A stretch of 64,000 nucleotides of DNA from Geothrix limicola (GTDB lineage: Bacteria > Acidobacteriota > Holophagae > Holophagales > Holophagaceae): NCBI RefSeq assembly GCF_030268085.1, contig NZ_BSDE01000001.1:868001-932000 (forward strand). Reading direction: 5' to 3'. Position 1 is the first letter of the stretch. The number at the start of each line of letters is the position of its first letter. A program made the translations under genes and the position numbers. Positions 34,323 to 44,595 of the stretch are shown here, piece by piece. The notes beneath the pieces are model-generated. The model was not told the origin of the DNA and searched no databases. It saw only the letters and a list, made by a program, of their open reading frames with translations.

Positions 34323-35894
34323 ATGCGTTGCTTCAAGAACTCGATTACCCACCACGCCTCATCCGTCATGCGAACGGTGGTGGCGTTCGTCGTCATCGCA
34401 GGTTCCCTTGGGATCCTAAGGGCTGGATCCAACCCGTCGGATGCGAAGGCCGAACTCGAACTCACCTCTTCGGACGCAGACCTGGTGAAGGGCTTCGCCT
34501 GGGCAAAGAAGCAGGCTCTGGCCTACGTCTTCGAGGGGGACCCCGTGGGGCCTTGGTACGAGGCCGCGCTGCCTGGGCGAATGGCCTTCTGCATGCGGGA
34601 CACGGCCCATCAGGCGAACGGGGCGCAGGCGCTCGGCCTGGCCCGGCACACGAAGAACATGCTGCACCGCTTCGCGGAGAACATTTCGGAATCCAGGGAC
34701 TGGTGCAGCTACTGGGAGATCGATCGGCTGAATCGCGCCGCGCCGGCCGACTACAAGGACGACAAGGACTTCTGGTACAACCTGCCGGCCAACTTCGACG
34801 TGCTGGACTGCTGCTACCGCATGTACCTCTGGACGGGCGATGCGGCCTATCTGAACGATCCCGCCTTCCTGAATTTCTACGACCGGACGGTGAACGAGTA
34901 CGTCCAGCGCTGGGACCTGGGGCTCGACCGGATCATGCAGCGGCGCCGCGCGATGAACCAGACCCCGGCGAAGGACTCGACTCTGAAGTTCCGCGGGGCA
35001 CGCGGCATCCCCGGCTATGACGAGGGGGATTCGCCCTACTGCGCCAGCCTCGATCTGCTGGGCACCCAGTACGCCGCCTACCAGGCCTACGCCCAGATCC
35101 AGGATCTCCGCGGCAGCCATGACAGGGCCCGTCAATTCCGGAAGAAGGCCACAGGCGTCCGCGCCCTCGTCAACACGACCTGGTGGAATCCGCAGGGCGG
35201 TTACTTCCACGCCACGGCGCTGGGGCCAGGTTCGTTCGAGGGGCGCGGAGGCCTGGACCCGCTCTATTACGGGATCGTGAACGAAGGCCCCCAGGCCAAG
35301 GGGGCCGTCGATGAGCTGGTGGCGGCTATCCGCAAGGATCCTTCCTCCGAAAGCGTGGAGGGACAATCCCACCAGGCCGAGGTCCTGTACCGGTGCGGCC
35401 TTCCGGATCTGGCCAGCCAGCAGCTGCTGGATCTCACGCAGGAACGCCGGTCGAGGCAGGAATATCCGGAGGTTTCCTTTTCGGTGGTGGGGGCCATCGT
35501 GACGGGCCTGATGGGGATCGAGGTGGTGCCCACCTCCCCCTTCTCAGTCCTGCGGAGGGAGGCTCCGGCGCCCGTGGCCGTGAGGACCCTGCCCGCCCTC
35601 GGCAAGCTTGGCTGGGTGGAGCTGAGGCACCTGCCGGTGAGGGACAACCAGATCGGCCTCCGGCACGAGGCGGGGCGCTCCAGCACCTTTCACAATGAGC
35701 GCGGGCCGGACCTGACCTGGGAAGCGGCCTTCGAGGGGCGCCACCAGGTCCTCCGGGTCAACGGCAAAGCGCAGAAGGCCCGTCTGGAACGCGGCCCCCT
35801 CGGGCGGACCATGTCCGTGGTGCGGCTGCAGGTCCGGGCCGGAGGGACGGCCACGGTGGCGTTGTTGAAGGCTCCGAGCCCGACTGGGCGCTGA
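34323..35894 (+). CDS. Exported six-hairpin glycosidase-like protein
   Basis: A 523-residue protein with a signal-like N-terminus (hydrophobic run VVAFVVIAGSLGILRAG at about 19-35). The body reads as an all-helical toroid with recurring aromatic motifs (DWCSYWEIDRLNR, DFWYNLPANFDVLDCCYRMYLWTGD, TQYAAYQAYAQI, TTWWNPQGGYFHATALG), which points to the six-hairpin glycosidase superfamily. A short beta domain ends the protein. I cannot name a substrate or catalytic residues with confidence. A good AAGGAG site precedes the ATG. It stands alone between tRNA-Met and mobA. Confidence 0.55.
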   Translation: MRCFKNSITHHASSVMRTVVAFVVIAGSLGILRAGSNPSDAKAELELTSSDADLVKGFAWAKKQALAYVFEGDPVGPWYEAALPGRMAFCMRDTAHQANGAQALGLARHTKNMLHRFAENISESRDWCSYWEIDRLNRAAPADYKDDKDFWYNLPANFDVLDCCYRMYLWTGDAAYLNDPAFLNFYDRTVNEYVQRWDLGLDRIMQRRRAMNQTPAKDSTLKFRGARGIPGYDEGDSPYCASLDLLGTQYAAYQAYAQIQDLRGSHDRARQFRKKATGVRALVNTTWWNPQGGYFHATALGPGSFEGRGGLDPLYYGIVNEGPQAKGAVDELVAAIRKDPSSESVEGQSHQAEVLYRCGLPDLASQQLLDLTQERRSRQEYPEVSFSVVGAIVTGLMGIEVVPTSPFSVLRREAPAPVAVRTLPALGKLGWVELRHLPVRDNQIGLRHEAGRSSTFHNERGPDLTWEAAFEGRHQVLRVNGKAQKARLERGPLGRTMSVVRLQVRAGGTATVALLKAPSPTGR

Positions 35895-35944
35895 ACCGAG
35901 TCCTGAGGCCTAGGCTCTGGTCTTTGGCAGGAAGCTGCCCTGCT

Positions 35945-36532
35945 TCAGTCGGAAGGTCTCCAGGCTTTCACTTCATCCTGAAAGGCCGTGTGCTCCTCGG
36001 GGGTATCCACATCCCGCCAGCCCTCCAAGCCGCTATCCAAGATCAGGTGCGGCAGTGCGTTCACGAGGTCCCGAAGCGAGGCCCCGCGGGCCTGGGCGAG
36101 GTTCGGGCGGAGCGCCGCGGGCAGCCAGCCGCCCAAGGGTTGCAGCATGCCTTCGGACCGGGCCAGGATCCAACGTTCATGGGCCGGATCGAGGGCTTCG
36201 GCCTGATTGATCCAGGCCCTCAACGCGTCTGCTCGCCAGCGCACCTGATCGCAACCGACCACCCACCACAGGTCCGCTGCGGGACTAGGCGCCAGGGCCC
36301 AGGCGCGGAGGGCCGCCGCAGGCCCTTCGCGGGGATCTTCCACCAGGGGCAGCTCCGGCAGGTCCTGCAGAGGTTCTCCGAGCACCTGAACGGGGCCTTC
36401 CGGAAACACTTCCCGGAATACGTCGATGAGGTGTCTTCCCCAGCTCGCGCCCGAAGGGTGGGCCAGGTTGTGCTTGGGCGCGCCCATGCGGGAGCCCCGC
36501 CCGCCCGTGAGCAGCAGCATCCCGACCTTCAT
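35945..36532 (-). CDS. mobA: Molybdenum cofactor guanylyltransferase (MobA-like)
   Basis: A 195-residue nucleotidyltransferase with the N-terminal signature LLLTGGRGSRMGAPKH (6-21) and a mid-region GCDQVRWRADAL typical of the MobA/IspD fold. MobA adds GMP to molybdopterin to make the bis-MGD cofactor of Nar/Nas-type enzymes. The call rests on the signature plus its position, divergent from modABC-mobB and next to two molybdoenzyme clusters. It is sequence-divergent from E. coli MobA. Confidence 0.82.
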   Translation of the reverse strand: MKVGMLLLTGGRGSRMGAPKHNLAHPSGASWGRHLIDVFREVFPEGPVQVLGEPLQDLPELPLVEDPREGPAAALRAWALAPSPAADLWWVVGCDQVRWRADALRAWINQAEALDPAHERWILARSEGMLQPLGGWLPAALRPNLAQARGASLRDLVNALPHLILDSGLEGWRDVDTPEEHTAFQDEVKAWRPSD

Positions 36533-36633
36533 TCGCCGACCTTCATCTGACCGCCCTCACCACATCCTCACGGTTCATTCCAGGATGCTCGCCGGACGAT
36601 TTGCCGTCATGCTCAAAAGGCATTGGAGTACGC

Positions 36634-37425
36634 ATGTCACGTTGGTCGCGCGGTTTGACCTACACCCTGATCCTGGTTCTATCCCTCGTGGGTTGCCGGC
36701 GCGCACCCTCGAAGGACGTGCCAGTGGTGGCCGCCGCGGCAGACCTCCAGTTCGCATTGGAAGAGGTCGCACAGCACTTCAGCGCCGGCACCGGCCTGCA
36801 GGTGAAGCTCGCCTTCGGCAGTTCGGGCCAATTCGCCAGGCAGCTGGAACAAGGTGCCCCTTTCCAGCTCTTCATGTCGGCGGACGAAGCCTTCGTGACC
36901 CGCCTGTCCCAGGCCGGCAGGACGATGGATGCCGGAACCCTCTATGCCATCGGACGGATCGGCCTCTTCGTGCCCCGGGGTTCGCCCCTGAAGGCAGACG
37001 GCAGCCTGGAGGACCTTCGCGTGGCATTGAAGGACGGACGCCTCCGATCCTTCGCCATCGCCAATCCCGAGCACGCGCCCTACGGCCAGAGGGCCGAAGA
37101 GGCGCTCCGCAGGGCGGGCCTGTGGGAAACCATCCGGCCGAAGCTGGTGCTGGGGGAAAACGCGAGTCAGGCAGCCCAATTCACCGCCTCGGGAAGCGCC
37201 CAGGGCGGGATCCTGGCCTATTCGCTGGCGCGGTTACCGCGGATCGCCGAAGCCGGAACCTTCGCCCTCATCCCTGCGGAATGGCACCGCCCCTTGGCCC
37301 AGCGCATGGTGTTGATGAAGGGGGCGGGGCCCGCCGCCAAGGCCTTCTACGTCTACCTGCAGCAGCCCGAAGCCCGGGGCATCCTGCAGAAGCATGGCTT
37401 CGTCCTTCCCGATGAAAGACCCTGA
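36634..37425 (+). CDS. modA: Molybdate ABC transporter substrate-binding lipoprotein
   Basis: A 263-residue periplasmic binding protein. The N-terminus has a hydrophobic stretch ending in the lipobox LVGC (about residues 19-22), so it is probably a lipoprotein. The body has ModA motifs AAAADLQFALEEVAQHF, FGSSGQFARQLEQGAPFQLFMSAD and ANPEHAPYGQRAEEAL. It binds molybdate or tungstate. The ATG at 36634 has GGAG upstream; an ATG at 36601 is a poorer start. First gene of modABC-mobB. Confidence 0.92.
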   Translation: MSRWSRGLTYTLILVLSLVGCRRAPSKDVPVVAAAADLQFALEEVAQHFSAGTGLQVKLAFGSSGQFARQLEQGAPFQLFMSADEAFVTRLSQAGRTMDAGTLYAIGRIGLFVPRGSPLKADGSLEDLRVALKDGRLRSFAIANPEHAPYGQRAEEALRRAGLWETIRPKLVLGENASQAAQFTASGSAQGGILAYSLARLPRIAEAGTFALIPAEWHRPLAQRMVLMKGAGPAAKAFYVYLQQPEARGILQKHGFVLPDERP

Positions 37426-37427
37426 GC

Positions 37428-38096
37428 GTGGATTGGACCGCCCTCTCTCTTTCGCTCCGCCTGGCCCTTTGGACCATGCTGATCCTCTTTCCCGTGGGCA
37501 TCTTGTTGGGGCGAAGACTCGCGTGGTCGGCATTCCGCGGGAAGAGCGGCGTGGAAGCGCTGCTTGCGCTTCCACTCGTGCTGCCGCCGACGGTGCTGGG
37601 TTACTACCTGCTGGTGGCCATGGGCGCCCAGTCTCCCCTCGGGGGCCTATACGCGCGCCTGGCGGGCCGCCCCCTCGCCTTCACCTTCGAAGGTTTGCTG
37701 CTGGCTTCGGTGATCTTCAACCTGCCCTTCGCCATCCAGCCCATGCAGCGGGCCTTCGAAGGCATCCCCAAGGAGGTCCGCGAGGCGGCCGCGTGCTGCG
37801 GGCTGTCCCGCTGGCGAACGCTCTGGCGCATCGAGATCCCCCTGGCCTGGCCGGGCCTCCTGAGTGCCCTAGTCATCACTTTCGCCCACACCCTCGGCGA
37901 ATTCGGCGTCGTGCTGATGGTGGGCGGCAACATCCCCGGCGAAACGAAGACCATGGCCATCGCCATCTACGATCAGGCCCAGCGCCTCGATCATTCGGCC
38001 GCGGGGCTGATGTCGCTCGTGCTCCTGCTGATCTCGCTGGCGGCCATCGGGCTCTCATACGCAGCCACGGCGCGGCGGAAGAGGCGTCATGTCTGA
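37428..38096 (+). CDS. modB: Molybdate ABC transporter permease
   Basis: A 222-residue protein with five or six TM helices and the permease EAA-type motif EAAACCGLSRWRTLWRIEIPLAWPG. PLVLPPTVLGYYLLV is typical of ModB. It starts with GTG two bases after modA and overlaps modC by eight bases. Confidence 0.93.
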   Translation: MDWTALSLSLRLALWTMLILFPVGILLGRRLAWSAFRGKSGVEALLALPLVLPPTVLGYYLLVAMGAQSPLGGLYARLAGRPLAFTFEGLLLASVIFNLPFAIQPMQRAFEGIPKEVREAAACCGLSRWRTLWRIEIPLAWPGLLSALVITFAHTLGEFGVVLMVGGNIPGETKTMAIAIYDQAQRLDHSAAGLMSLVLLLISLAAIGLSYAATARRKRRHV

Positions 38097-39228
38097 GCGC
38101 GCCGAAGGCCTCTGGGCGCAGGTCTCCCAGACCCTGCCGATCCCGCTGGAGGCCACCCTCGCCTGCGCCCCGGGTGAGGTCCTGGCCCTTGTGGGGCCTT
38201 CCGGCTCGGGGAAGTCCACCCTGCTCCGCACCCTCGCGGGCCTGGTGCGGCCTGCTTCGGGCCTGATTCGCTGTCAGGGCGAGATCTGGTTCGACGGCGA
38301 ACGGCACCTCGACCTCAGCCCCCGCCAGCGCCGCGTGGGTTTCGTGTTCCAGAACTACGGCCTGTTCCCGCATTTGACAGCCCTCGAAAACGTCATGGAG
38401 GCCGTGGATCGCGGAAGTGTGCCCGAACGGCGGGCCCGGAGCCGCCAGTGGCTGGAGCGCGTGCATCTCCAGGGGCTCGAATCCCGCAAACCCCACCAGA
38501 TGTCCGGCGGACAGCAGCAACGGGTCGCCATGGCCAGGGCCCTGGCGCGCAACCCCGACCTGCTGCTGATGGACGAGCCCTTCTCCGCCGTGGACCGCGT
38601 CACGCGGGAAAAACTCTACCTGGAGCTGGCGGACCTGCTCCAGGGCCTTTCCATCCCCATGATCCTCGTGACCCATGATCTGGACGAGGCCGCCATGCTC
38701 GCCTCCCGCATGGTGCTGCTCTCCCGGGGGCGCACCCTGCAAAGCGGCACGCCGGACGAGGTCATGCTGAAGCCCAACTCGACCGAGGTCGCGCGGCTCC
38801 TGGGCAACCGCAACATCTTTTCCGCGGTGGTGCGCCGGCAGGACGCGGTGACCGGGGAAACCGTCCTGGATTGGGAGGGCGAGGAGATCCTCGCGCTGGT
38901 GGCAGATCCCTTGAGCTTGGGCGAGCGCGTGTCCTGGGTGATCGCACCGGGCGACGTGAGCTATCGCTACCCCGGCACGCCGGAAGACCGGCCCGGCCAT
39001 ACCTACCTCGGCGGCACCATCTCGACCCTGGTGCGATTCGGGGACACGGCGCGCGTGGTGCTCGCCCTGCCGGGCGCCGCCGAACGCACCCTGCATCTCA
39101 CGGCCTCGCGTCAGATGGTGCAGCGGAGCAACCTGGCGGCGGGGCACCCGATCCGGATTGCCCTGCCTGCGACCAAGATCCAAGTGTTCCGCGAGGAAGG
39201 GGCCGGTTCGAAGGGGAGGCACGCATGA
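38089..39228 (+). CDS. modC: Molybdate ABC transporter ATPase
   Basis: The 379-residue ATPase has Walker A GPSGSGKST (36-44), signature MSGGQQQ, Walker B LLLMDEPFSAVD and a C-terminal regulatory region (about 250-370) with TOBE/MOP-type beta structure, as in ModC. Its end overlaps mobB by four bases (ATGA). Confidence 0.92.
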   Translation: MSERAEGLWAQVSQTLPIPLEATLACAPGEVLALVGPSGSGKSTLLRTLAGLVRPASGLIRCQGEIWFDGERHLDLSPRQRRVGFVFQNYGLFPHLTALENVMEAVDRGSVPERRARSRQWLERVHLQGLESRKPHQMSGGQQQRVAMARALARNPDLLLMDEPFSAVDRVTREKLYLELADLLQGLSIPMILVTHDLDEAAMLASRMVLLSRGRTLQSGTPDEVMLKPNSTEVARLLGNRNIFSAVVRRQDAVTGETVLDWEGEEILALVADPLSLGERVSWVIAPGDVSYRYPGTPEDRPGHTYLGGTISTLVRFGDTARVVLALPGAAERTLHLTASRQMVQRSNLAAGHPIRIALPATKIQVFREEGAGSKGRHA

Positions 39229-39749
39229 AGGTCATGGGCATCGTCGGCTGGAGCGGCAGCGGGAAGACCAGCCTGCTGGTGGAGCTGCTGCCCATCCTCT
39301 GCGGCATGGGACTGAAGGTCTCGACGATGAAGCACGCCCATCACCGCTTCGACGTCGACAAGCCCGGCAAGGATTCCTTCCGCCACCGGGAGGCCGGAGC
39401 CTCGGAAGTACTCGTCGTCACCTCGTCACGCTGGGTGCTCATGCACGAATCCCGCGAGGAACCCGAGCCCAGCATCGAGGCCCTGATCGAGCGCATGACC
39501 CCCGTGGACCTGCTCCTCATCGAAGGCTTCAAGACCCACCATCATCCCAAGCTGGAAATCCATCGCGAGTCGGAAGGCAAGCCCCTGCTCTATCCGGGGG
39601 ACCCGGAGATCGTCGCCGTGGCCAGCGACACGAAGCTGCCGGGCCAGACGATTCCTCAACTGGATCTGAACGATCCGGCCGCCATCGCCCGTTTCATTCT
39701 CAACCACACGGGACTGGAGCCTCGAAAGGGAACCGACGTCGCGCTATGA
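39225..39749 (+). CDS. mobB: Molybdopterin-guanine dinucleotide biosynthesis adaptor MobB
   Basis: A 174-residue P-loop GTPase-like protein with Walker A GWSGSGKTS (8-16), then MKHAHHRFDVDKPGKDSFRHREAGA, the MobB signature, and LLLIEGFKTHHHPKLEI. MobB binds nucleotide and aids MobA in making the guanine dinucleotide cofactor. Last gene of the mod operon. Confidence 0.93.
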   Translation: MKVMGIVGWSGSGKTSLLVELLPILCGMGLKVSTMKHAHHRFDVDKPGKDSFRHREAGASEVLVVTSSRWVLMHESREEPEPSIEALIERMTPVDLLLIEGFKTHHHPKLEIHRESEGKPLLYPGDPEIVAVASDTKLPGQTIPQLDLNDPAAIARFILNHTGLEPRKGTDVAL

Positions 39750-40057
39750 CTTGCGTCACAGGGTGGTGGATTGTCCGGGTCCAAGCACTCGGTCTACAAT
39801 TCGGAGTGATGAATCCTAAACCCTTCACCCGCTCCAGTCCTCAGGCCCAGCCGATTCTAAAGCCCGAAAGGCGCCAGAAAACCAAGGGAATCCTGCCCAT
39901 CCCTGGATTCAATAGGCGCTTCCAAATGGCTGAATGAAAACCGGTTGGGGCTGGTCCACTGAAACACCCCTGCAAATGTCTTGATTGTCGTTCCCGAAAC
40001 AGCCACCTTTTGGGTCCCATTCTCTGAAACGCCAGACAGGGTCTCCGGAGACACGCC
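39750..40057. other. Intergenic region before the molybdo-Rieske cluster
   Basis: About 308 bases without a convincing gene. A 42-codon frame at 39809-39937 has a GGAG only two bases from its ATG and no recognisable similarity, so it is not called. The promoter of the downstream cluster must lie here, but no clear -35/-10 pair or FNR-type site was seen. Confidence 0.5.
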
Positions 40058-41170
40058 ATGTCCTTATCAGACCGTCTCGATCTCGAACCCCGGCCCTTGA
40101 TCCGGGCCACCCTGGTCACCGCCGTCCTGGGCGGCGTGGTGGCCCTGGGCAGCCGCGGAGGGCGCTGGCTGGATCCGGCCCTTCTCGGCTACCTGCTGGC
40201 GACCCTCTTCGCGTGCTTCGGCATCGCCTACCGCTACTTCACCTGGATCGAGCGGCCCGCCACGCGCATGTATTTCCGCCACACCATGGGCACCCTGCTC
40301 TCGCCCAAGGCCTTCAAGGCCCTGCCCCGCATGGCCGTGCTGGCGCTGGACCAGATGTTCCTGCAGCGCTTCATCGAGAAGCGCTCGCTTCGCCGCTGGG
40401 GCGCCCACGCGCTGATCGCCTGGGGCTGCATGCTCGGGTTCGCGGTGACCATCCCGCTGGTCTTCGGCTGGGTGCGCTTCACCAGCGAAGGTCTGGACGC
40501 CACCCGCTATCAGGCCTGGCTCTTCGGCTTCCCGGCGGGTTCCTTCCCACTCGACAGCTTCATCGCCTTCTGCAGCTTCCACGTGCTGGATCTCGCCGCC
40601 GTCATGGTCATCGCCGGCTGCGTGCTCAGCCTTATCCGCCGCAAGCAGGATGAGGGCGACACCGCCACGCAGCGCTTCGACCTGGACCTGCTGCCGCTGG
40701 TGCTGCTCATCGCCGTCAGCATGACGGGCCTGATGCTGACGGCTTCGGAGAAGTGGCTGCAGGGCCGCAACTTCGAAACCCTCTCCTTCATGCACGAACT
40801 CACCGTGATCCTCATGCTTCTGGGCCTGCCCTTCGGCAAACTCTTCCACGTCATCCAGCGCCCCGCCCAGGTGGGCGTCAGCCTTTACAAGGCTGACGGA
40901 GAAGCCGAGGGACGCCTCGCCTGCAAGGGCTGCGGCAGCCCCTTCATCCGCGCCAACCAGCGCCGTGACCTCGGCGCACTGTGGAAAGAACTCGACCTGG
41001 ATGGCGCGCGGCACGGCAAGGAGATCCACCACCTGGATCTCTGCCCGAAGTGCAAGCGGCGACTCGTCGCCAAAGCCCAGAGCGAGCGGCTTCAGGGGGC
41101 CTTCGATCCCTTCGCTACCATCCCCGTGCACGCCGAGCCCATTCCCGATCTCACCAGCTTGAAGTCCTGA
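40058..41170 (+). CDS. Cytochrome-b-like membrane subunit with C-terminal zinc ribbon
   Basis: The 370-residue protein has about six hydrophobic segments (18-33, 43-61, 115-138, 175-198, 208-230, 245-265). It carries histidines suited to haem b ligation: FHVLDL in one helix and the pair in [24 protein letters not shown], 18 residues apart. This resembles the NarI/DsrM type of quinone-linked cytochrome b. The soluble C-terminus has CKGCG and CPKCK, a zinc-ribbon-like pair of CxxC motifs unusual for such a subunit. It is the first gene of a cluster with a molybdopterin enzyme, so it is likely its membrane anchor and electron connection. Confidence 0.62.
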   Translation: MSLSDRLDLEPRPLIRATLVTAVLGGVVALGSRGGRWLDPALLGYLLATLFACFGIAYRYFTWIERPATRMYFRHTMGTLLSPKAFKALPRMAVLALDQMFLQRFIEKRSLRRWGAHALIAWGCMLGFAVTIPLVFGWVRFTSEGLDATRYQAWLFGFPAGSFPLDSFIAFCSFHVLDLAAVMVIAGCVLSLIRRKQDEGDTATQRFDLDLLPLVLLIAVSMTGLMLTASEKWLQGRNFETLSFMHELTVILMLLGLPFGKLFHVIQRPAQVGVSLYKADGEAEGRLACKGCGSPFIRANQRRDLGALWKELDLDGARHGKEIHHLDLCPKCKRRLVAKAQSERLQGAFDPFATIPVHAEPIPDLTSLKS

Positions 41171-41177
41171 GGTACCC

Positions 41178-43439
41178 ATGAGCGTTCTTCCTCTTTCCCA
41201 GGATCAGCTCCGCGCCCAGTTCGGCCCCCATCTGAACCTGGCCCCCCCGGGGGGCTGGCTGGCCGATCCCACGCCGGACAAGATCGTCGAGACCCACTGC
41301 TGCTTCTGCGGCCAACAGTGCGGCATCAAGCTGAAGGTAAAGGACAACAAGGTGATCGGCTTCGATCCCTGGGAGGAGTTCCCCTTCAACCAGGGCAAGC
41401 TCTGTCCCAAGGGTGTGAAGCGCTACCTGCAGGGCAACCACCCGGATCGCCTCACCAAGGCCATGAAACGTACGGCCAATGGCTTCGAGCCCATGGACTG
41501 GAACGAGGCCATGGACCGCACGGTGGCCGAGATCCAGCGCATCCAGACCACCCACGGCAAGGACGCCTTCGCCGTGCTGTCCGGCGTGTCCCTGACCAAC
41601 GAGAAGAGCTACCTCGCGGGCAAGTTCGCGCGCCTGGGTCTGCAGACCAAGAACCTCGACTACAACGGCCGCCTCTGCATGGTGAGCGCCGGCGCGGGCA
41701 ACAAGAAGGCGTTCGGGGTCGATCGTGCCGCCAACTCCTGGGCCGACATTGAGCTGGCCGACGTGATCTGGGTGGCCGGATCCAATGTGGCCGAGTGCTC
41801 GCCCATCACCACCGACTACATCTGGCGCGCCCGGGACCGCGGCGCCCTGCTCATCGTCGTGGACCCGCGGATCACGCCCTTGGCCCGCACGGCGGACCTG
41901 GTGCTGCCCCTCAAGCCCGGCACCGACTCGGCGCTGACCAACGGCATCCTGCACCTGCTGCACAAGTGGAACCTCATCGACTGGGACTTCGTGAAGGCGC
42001 ACACCCACGGCTTCGAAGAAACCCTGGAGGCCGTGAAGGACTGCACGCCCCAGTGGACCAGCCAGATCACGGGCCTGCCCGTGGAGGCCATCGAAAAGGC
42101 CGCGCGCATCTGGGGCGAGGCCCGGACCAGCTTCCTGCTCCACGCCCGCGGCATCGAACACCAGAGCAAGGGTGTGGACAATGTGCTGGGCTGCATCAAC
42201 ATGGTGCTGGCCACGGGGCGCATCGGAAGGCCCGGCTGCGGCTACGGCACCATCACGGGCCAGGGCAACGGCCAGGGCGGCCGCGAGCACGGTCACAAGT
42301 GCGACCAGCTGCCGGGCAACCGCGACATCAGCAACCCCGAGCACCGGAAGTACATCTGCTCGGTCTGGGGCTGCACGGATGAAGAGCTTCCGGGCATGGG
42401 CCAGAGCGCCCAGGAGATCATGAATGCCATCCATGCGGGCGAGATCAAGGGCCTGCTGCTGCTCTGCTTCAACCCCCTGGTGTCGCTGCCCAACACCGAA
42501 TTCACCCGGGAGGCGCTCAGCAAGCTAGAGTTCTTCGTCTGCCTGGATTTCTTCCTCAGCGAAAGCGCCCAGCACGCCGACATCGTGTTCCCCTCGGCCT
42601 TGCACGAGGAGGACGAAGGCACGTCCACGAGTGCCGAAGGCCGCGTCATCCGCATCCGCAAGGCCGTGGAATGCCCCGGCGACGCCCGCCCCGATTGGCA
42701 GATCATGGTCGAGCTGGCGAAGCGCCTGGGCCGCGGCAAATACTTCGACCACTTCACCAGTTCCGAATCCATCTTCAACGAGCTGCGTATCGCCTCCAAG
42801 GGCGGCACGGCGGACTACGCGGGTATCACCTACGAGAAGATCGAAAAGAACATGGGCATCTTCTGGCCCTGCCCCACGGAGGATCATCCCGGAACGCCGC
42901 GGCTCTTCGAAGGCGGGAAGTTCTTCCACCCGGACGGCAAGGCCAAGTTCAATCCGACGCCCTACCGCCCGCCCATGGAGGTGGTCGATGACGAATACCC
43001 CATCTGGCTCACGACGGGCCGCGTGGTCTTCCATTACCTGAGCGGCACCCAGACGCGGCGCATCGGCTTCCTCGTCGAACAGTGCCCGCATCCCTACCTG
43101 GAAATCCATCCGCGGCTCGCCGAGCGGTACGGACTGCAGGAGGGCGACGCCGTGGAGATCAGCTCACGGCGCGGCTCCATGGTGCTGCCCGCCAAGGTGG
43201 TGAAGACCATCCGCCCCGACACCGTGTTCATCCCCTACCACTGGGCCGGGGCCCTGTCGGCCAACCGGCTCACGGCCAGGCACCTGGATCCCGTGTCGAA
43301 GATTCCCGAGTTCAAGGTGAGCGCCGTGCGGCTCAAGAAGACCACCAAGGACCAGTTCTCCCCCGAGTTGGCCGAACTGCAGCGCATGGCCTTCGAGGCC
43401 CGCAGCAACCAGACCGACATGCCCGAGCAGGTGTTCTGA
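41178..43439 (+). CDS. Molybdopterin oxidoreductase (Nas/Nap/FDH class)
   Basis: The 753-residue catalytic subunit has an N-terminal [4Fe-4S] site of form C-x2-C-x3-C-x27-C (Cys41, Cys44, Cys48, Cys76), then the molybdopterin domains and a C-terminal dinucleotide-binding domain (EVSAV... tail). The Mo ligand is probably Cys167 in [11 protein letters not shown], as in NapA/NasA rather than the Asp of Nar[22 protein letters not shown] is the usual pterin-binding region of NasC/NarB-like nitrate reductases and formate dehydrogenases. The substrate could be nitrate or another oxyanion or small molecule. It lacks a Tat signal, so it is cytoplasmic unless carried by a partner. Confidence 0.85.
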   Translation: MSVLPLSQDQLRAQFGPHLNLAPPGGWLADPTPDKIVETHCCFCGQQCGIKLKVKDNKVIGFDPWEEFPFNQGKLCPKGVKRYLQGNHPDRLTKAMKRTANGFEPMDWNEAMDRTVAEIQRIQTTHGKDAFAVLSGVSLTNEKSYLAGKFARLGLQTKNLDYNGRLCMVSAGAGNKKAFGVDRAANSWADIELADVIWVAGSNVAECSPITTDYIWRARDRGALLIVVDPRITPLARTADLVLPLKPGTDSALTNGILHLLHKWNLIDWDFVKAHTHGFEETLEAVKDCTPQWTSQITGLPVEAIEKAARIWGEARTSFLLHARGIEHQSKGVDNVLGCINMVLATGRIGRPGCGYGTITGQGNGQGGREHGHKCDQLPGNRDISNPEHRKYICSVWGCTDEELPGMGQSAQEIMNAIHAGEIKGLLLLCFNPLVSLPNTEFTREALSKLEFFVCLDFFLSESAQHADIVFPSALHEEDEGTSTSAEGRVIRIRKAVECPGDARPDWQIMVELAKRLGRGKYFDHFTSSESIFNELRIASKGGTADYAGITYEKIEKNMGIFWPCPTEDHPGTPRLFEGGKFFHPDGKAKFNPTPYRPPMEVVDDEYPIWLTTGRVVFHYLSGTQTRRIGFLVEQCPHPYLEIHPRLAERYGLQEGDAVEISSRRGSMVLPAKVVKTIRPDTVFIPYHWAGALSANRLTARHLDPVSKIPEFKVSAVRLKKTTKDQFSPELAELQRMAFEARSNQTDMPEQVF

Positions 43440-44020
43440 TGGTGCCCCAGGACTACGGCTTCTTTATCGATCCCCAGCGCTGCATCGGCTGTCGCTCCTG
43501 CGTGGGCGCCTGCGCCGAATGCGGCACCCACCGCGGCCGGTCCATGATCCACCTGGATGAGATGGATCGTTTCAACAGCACCCAGACGGTGCCCACCGTG
43601 TGCATGCACTGCGAGGATCCCATCTGCGCCCAGGTCTGCCCCTCGGATGCCATCAAGCGCAGCGAGGACGGCGTCGTGCACGCGGCCCAGAAACCCCGCT
43701 GCATCGGCTGCCAGAACTGCGAGCTGAGCTGTCCCTTCGGTGTGCCGCTCGTGTTCTCGGGCCTCGAGCAGATGCTCAAGTGCGACCTCTGCTACGACCG
43801 CACCTCCGTGGGCCATAAGCCCATGTGCGCCACGGTCTGCCCCAGCCAGGCCCTGCTCTTCGTGCGCAAGGACGAAGTGGCGGGCATGCGCAAGAACAAG
43901 CCCCTGCGCGAATTCCTCATCGGCACCGTGAGGGTGAAGACCAAGAACGCCATCATGGTGCCCGACCCCGAAACGCCCCTGCACCTGGATGCTGCGCTGC
44001 TGATTGACGGAGGCTTCTGA
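43439..44020 (+). CDS. Four-cluster ferredoxin-type electron transfer subunit
   Basis: The 193-residue protein carries the NrfC/DmsB-like set of cysteines: CIGCRSCVGAC, CMHCEDPICAQVCP, CIGCQNCELSCP and CDLCYDR...CATVCP, enough for up to four [4Fe-4S] clusters. It is the expected electron conduit between the molybdopterin subunit and the membrane. Start and stop overlap both neighbours (TGATG), so the subunits are translationally coupled. Confidence 0.9.
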   Translation: MVPQDYGFFIDPQRCIGCRSCVGACAECGTHRGRSMIHLDEMDRFNSTQTVPTVCMHCEDPICAQVCPSDAIKRSEDGVVHAAQKPRCIGCQNCELSCPFGVPLVFSGLEQMLKCDLCYDRTSVGHKPMCATVCPSQALLFVRKDEVAGMRKNKPLREFLIGTVRVKTKNAIMVPDPETPLHLDAALLIDGGF

Positions 44021-44595
44021 TGACCTGGTGGCGTCGCGCCTTCCCCCTTGAACTCGCCGAGGAAGGCCATTTCTCCCGTCGCGAGTTCGCCCGTTTCCTG
44101 GCCCTGGTCAGCGCCGGCTTCACCGCCGGCATTGGTTTCCTGTGGATGCGGAAGAAGCCTCTCGAAGGTGCCTCCGACCCCGAGTCCGGACTCACGGGAC
44201 AGCCCGTCGCCCTGGGCATGGCCTCGGATCTGAAGCCCGGCGAAAGCCGCCTCTTCAAGTTCAGGGATGCCCACGACGCCTGCATCCTGCTTCGGACTTC
44301 CACAGGTGAGCTGAAGGCCTACCGGCAGACCTGCACGCACCTGGGCTGCGCCGTGCGTTTCTCAGGTGGTCGCCTGGAATGCCCCTGCCACCTGGGCTTC
44401 TTCGAAACCGACCGCGGCTTCCCCGTGCAGGGCCCGCCCAGCCGTCCCCTGTCCGCCATCGCCCTGGAAACCCGCCCCGACGGCAGCCTCTGGGCCGTGG
44501 GTGAGCTTCCCAAGCCCACCCTCGAAAACCTCGACCGCCGGGCCGACTGCCCCAAGGAACAACAACTTCAAGAACGGCAGGAGGTGAAGGCATGA
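44020..44595 (+). CDS. Rieske [2Fe-2S] protein with Tat-type anchor
   Basis: A 191-residue protein with an N-terminal FSRREFARFL (Tat-like twin arginine) and a single TM anchor (about 27-43). Then comes a Rieske domain with CTHLGC (Cys105, His107, Cys110) and CPCH (Cys121, Cys123, His124). The extra cysteine pair matches the high-potential, disulfide-containing Rieske proteins of bc1 and related complexes. It would sit on the outer face of the membrane, giving a route for electrons to or from cytochromes. Its place beside a molybdopterin enzyme and not a cytochrome bc1 is unusual. Confidence 0.88.
   Translation: MTWWRRAFPLELAEEGHFSRREFARFLALVSAGFTAGIGFLWMRKKPLEGASDPESGLTGQPVALGMASDLKPGESRLFKFRDAHDACILLRTSTGELKAYRQTCTHLGCAVRFSGGRLECPCHLGFFETDRGFPVQGPPSRPLSAIALETRPDGSLWAVGELPKPTLENLDRRADCPKEQQLQERQEVKA

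Noticed and set aside
39809-39937. A 42-residue frame before the molybdo-Rieske cluster
   Set aside because: The ribosome site is too close to the ATG and there is no similarity or supporting context.
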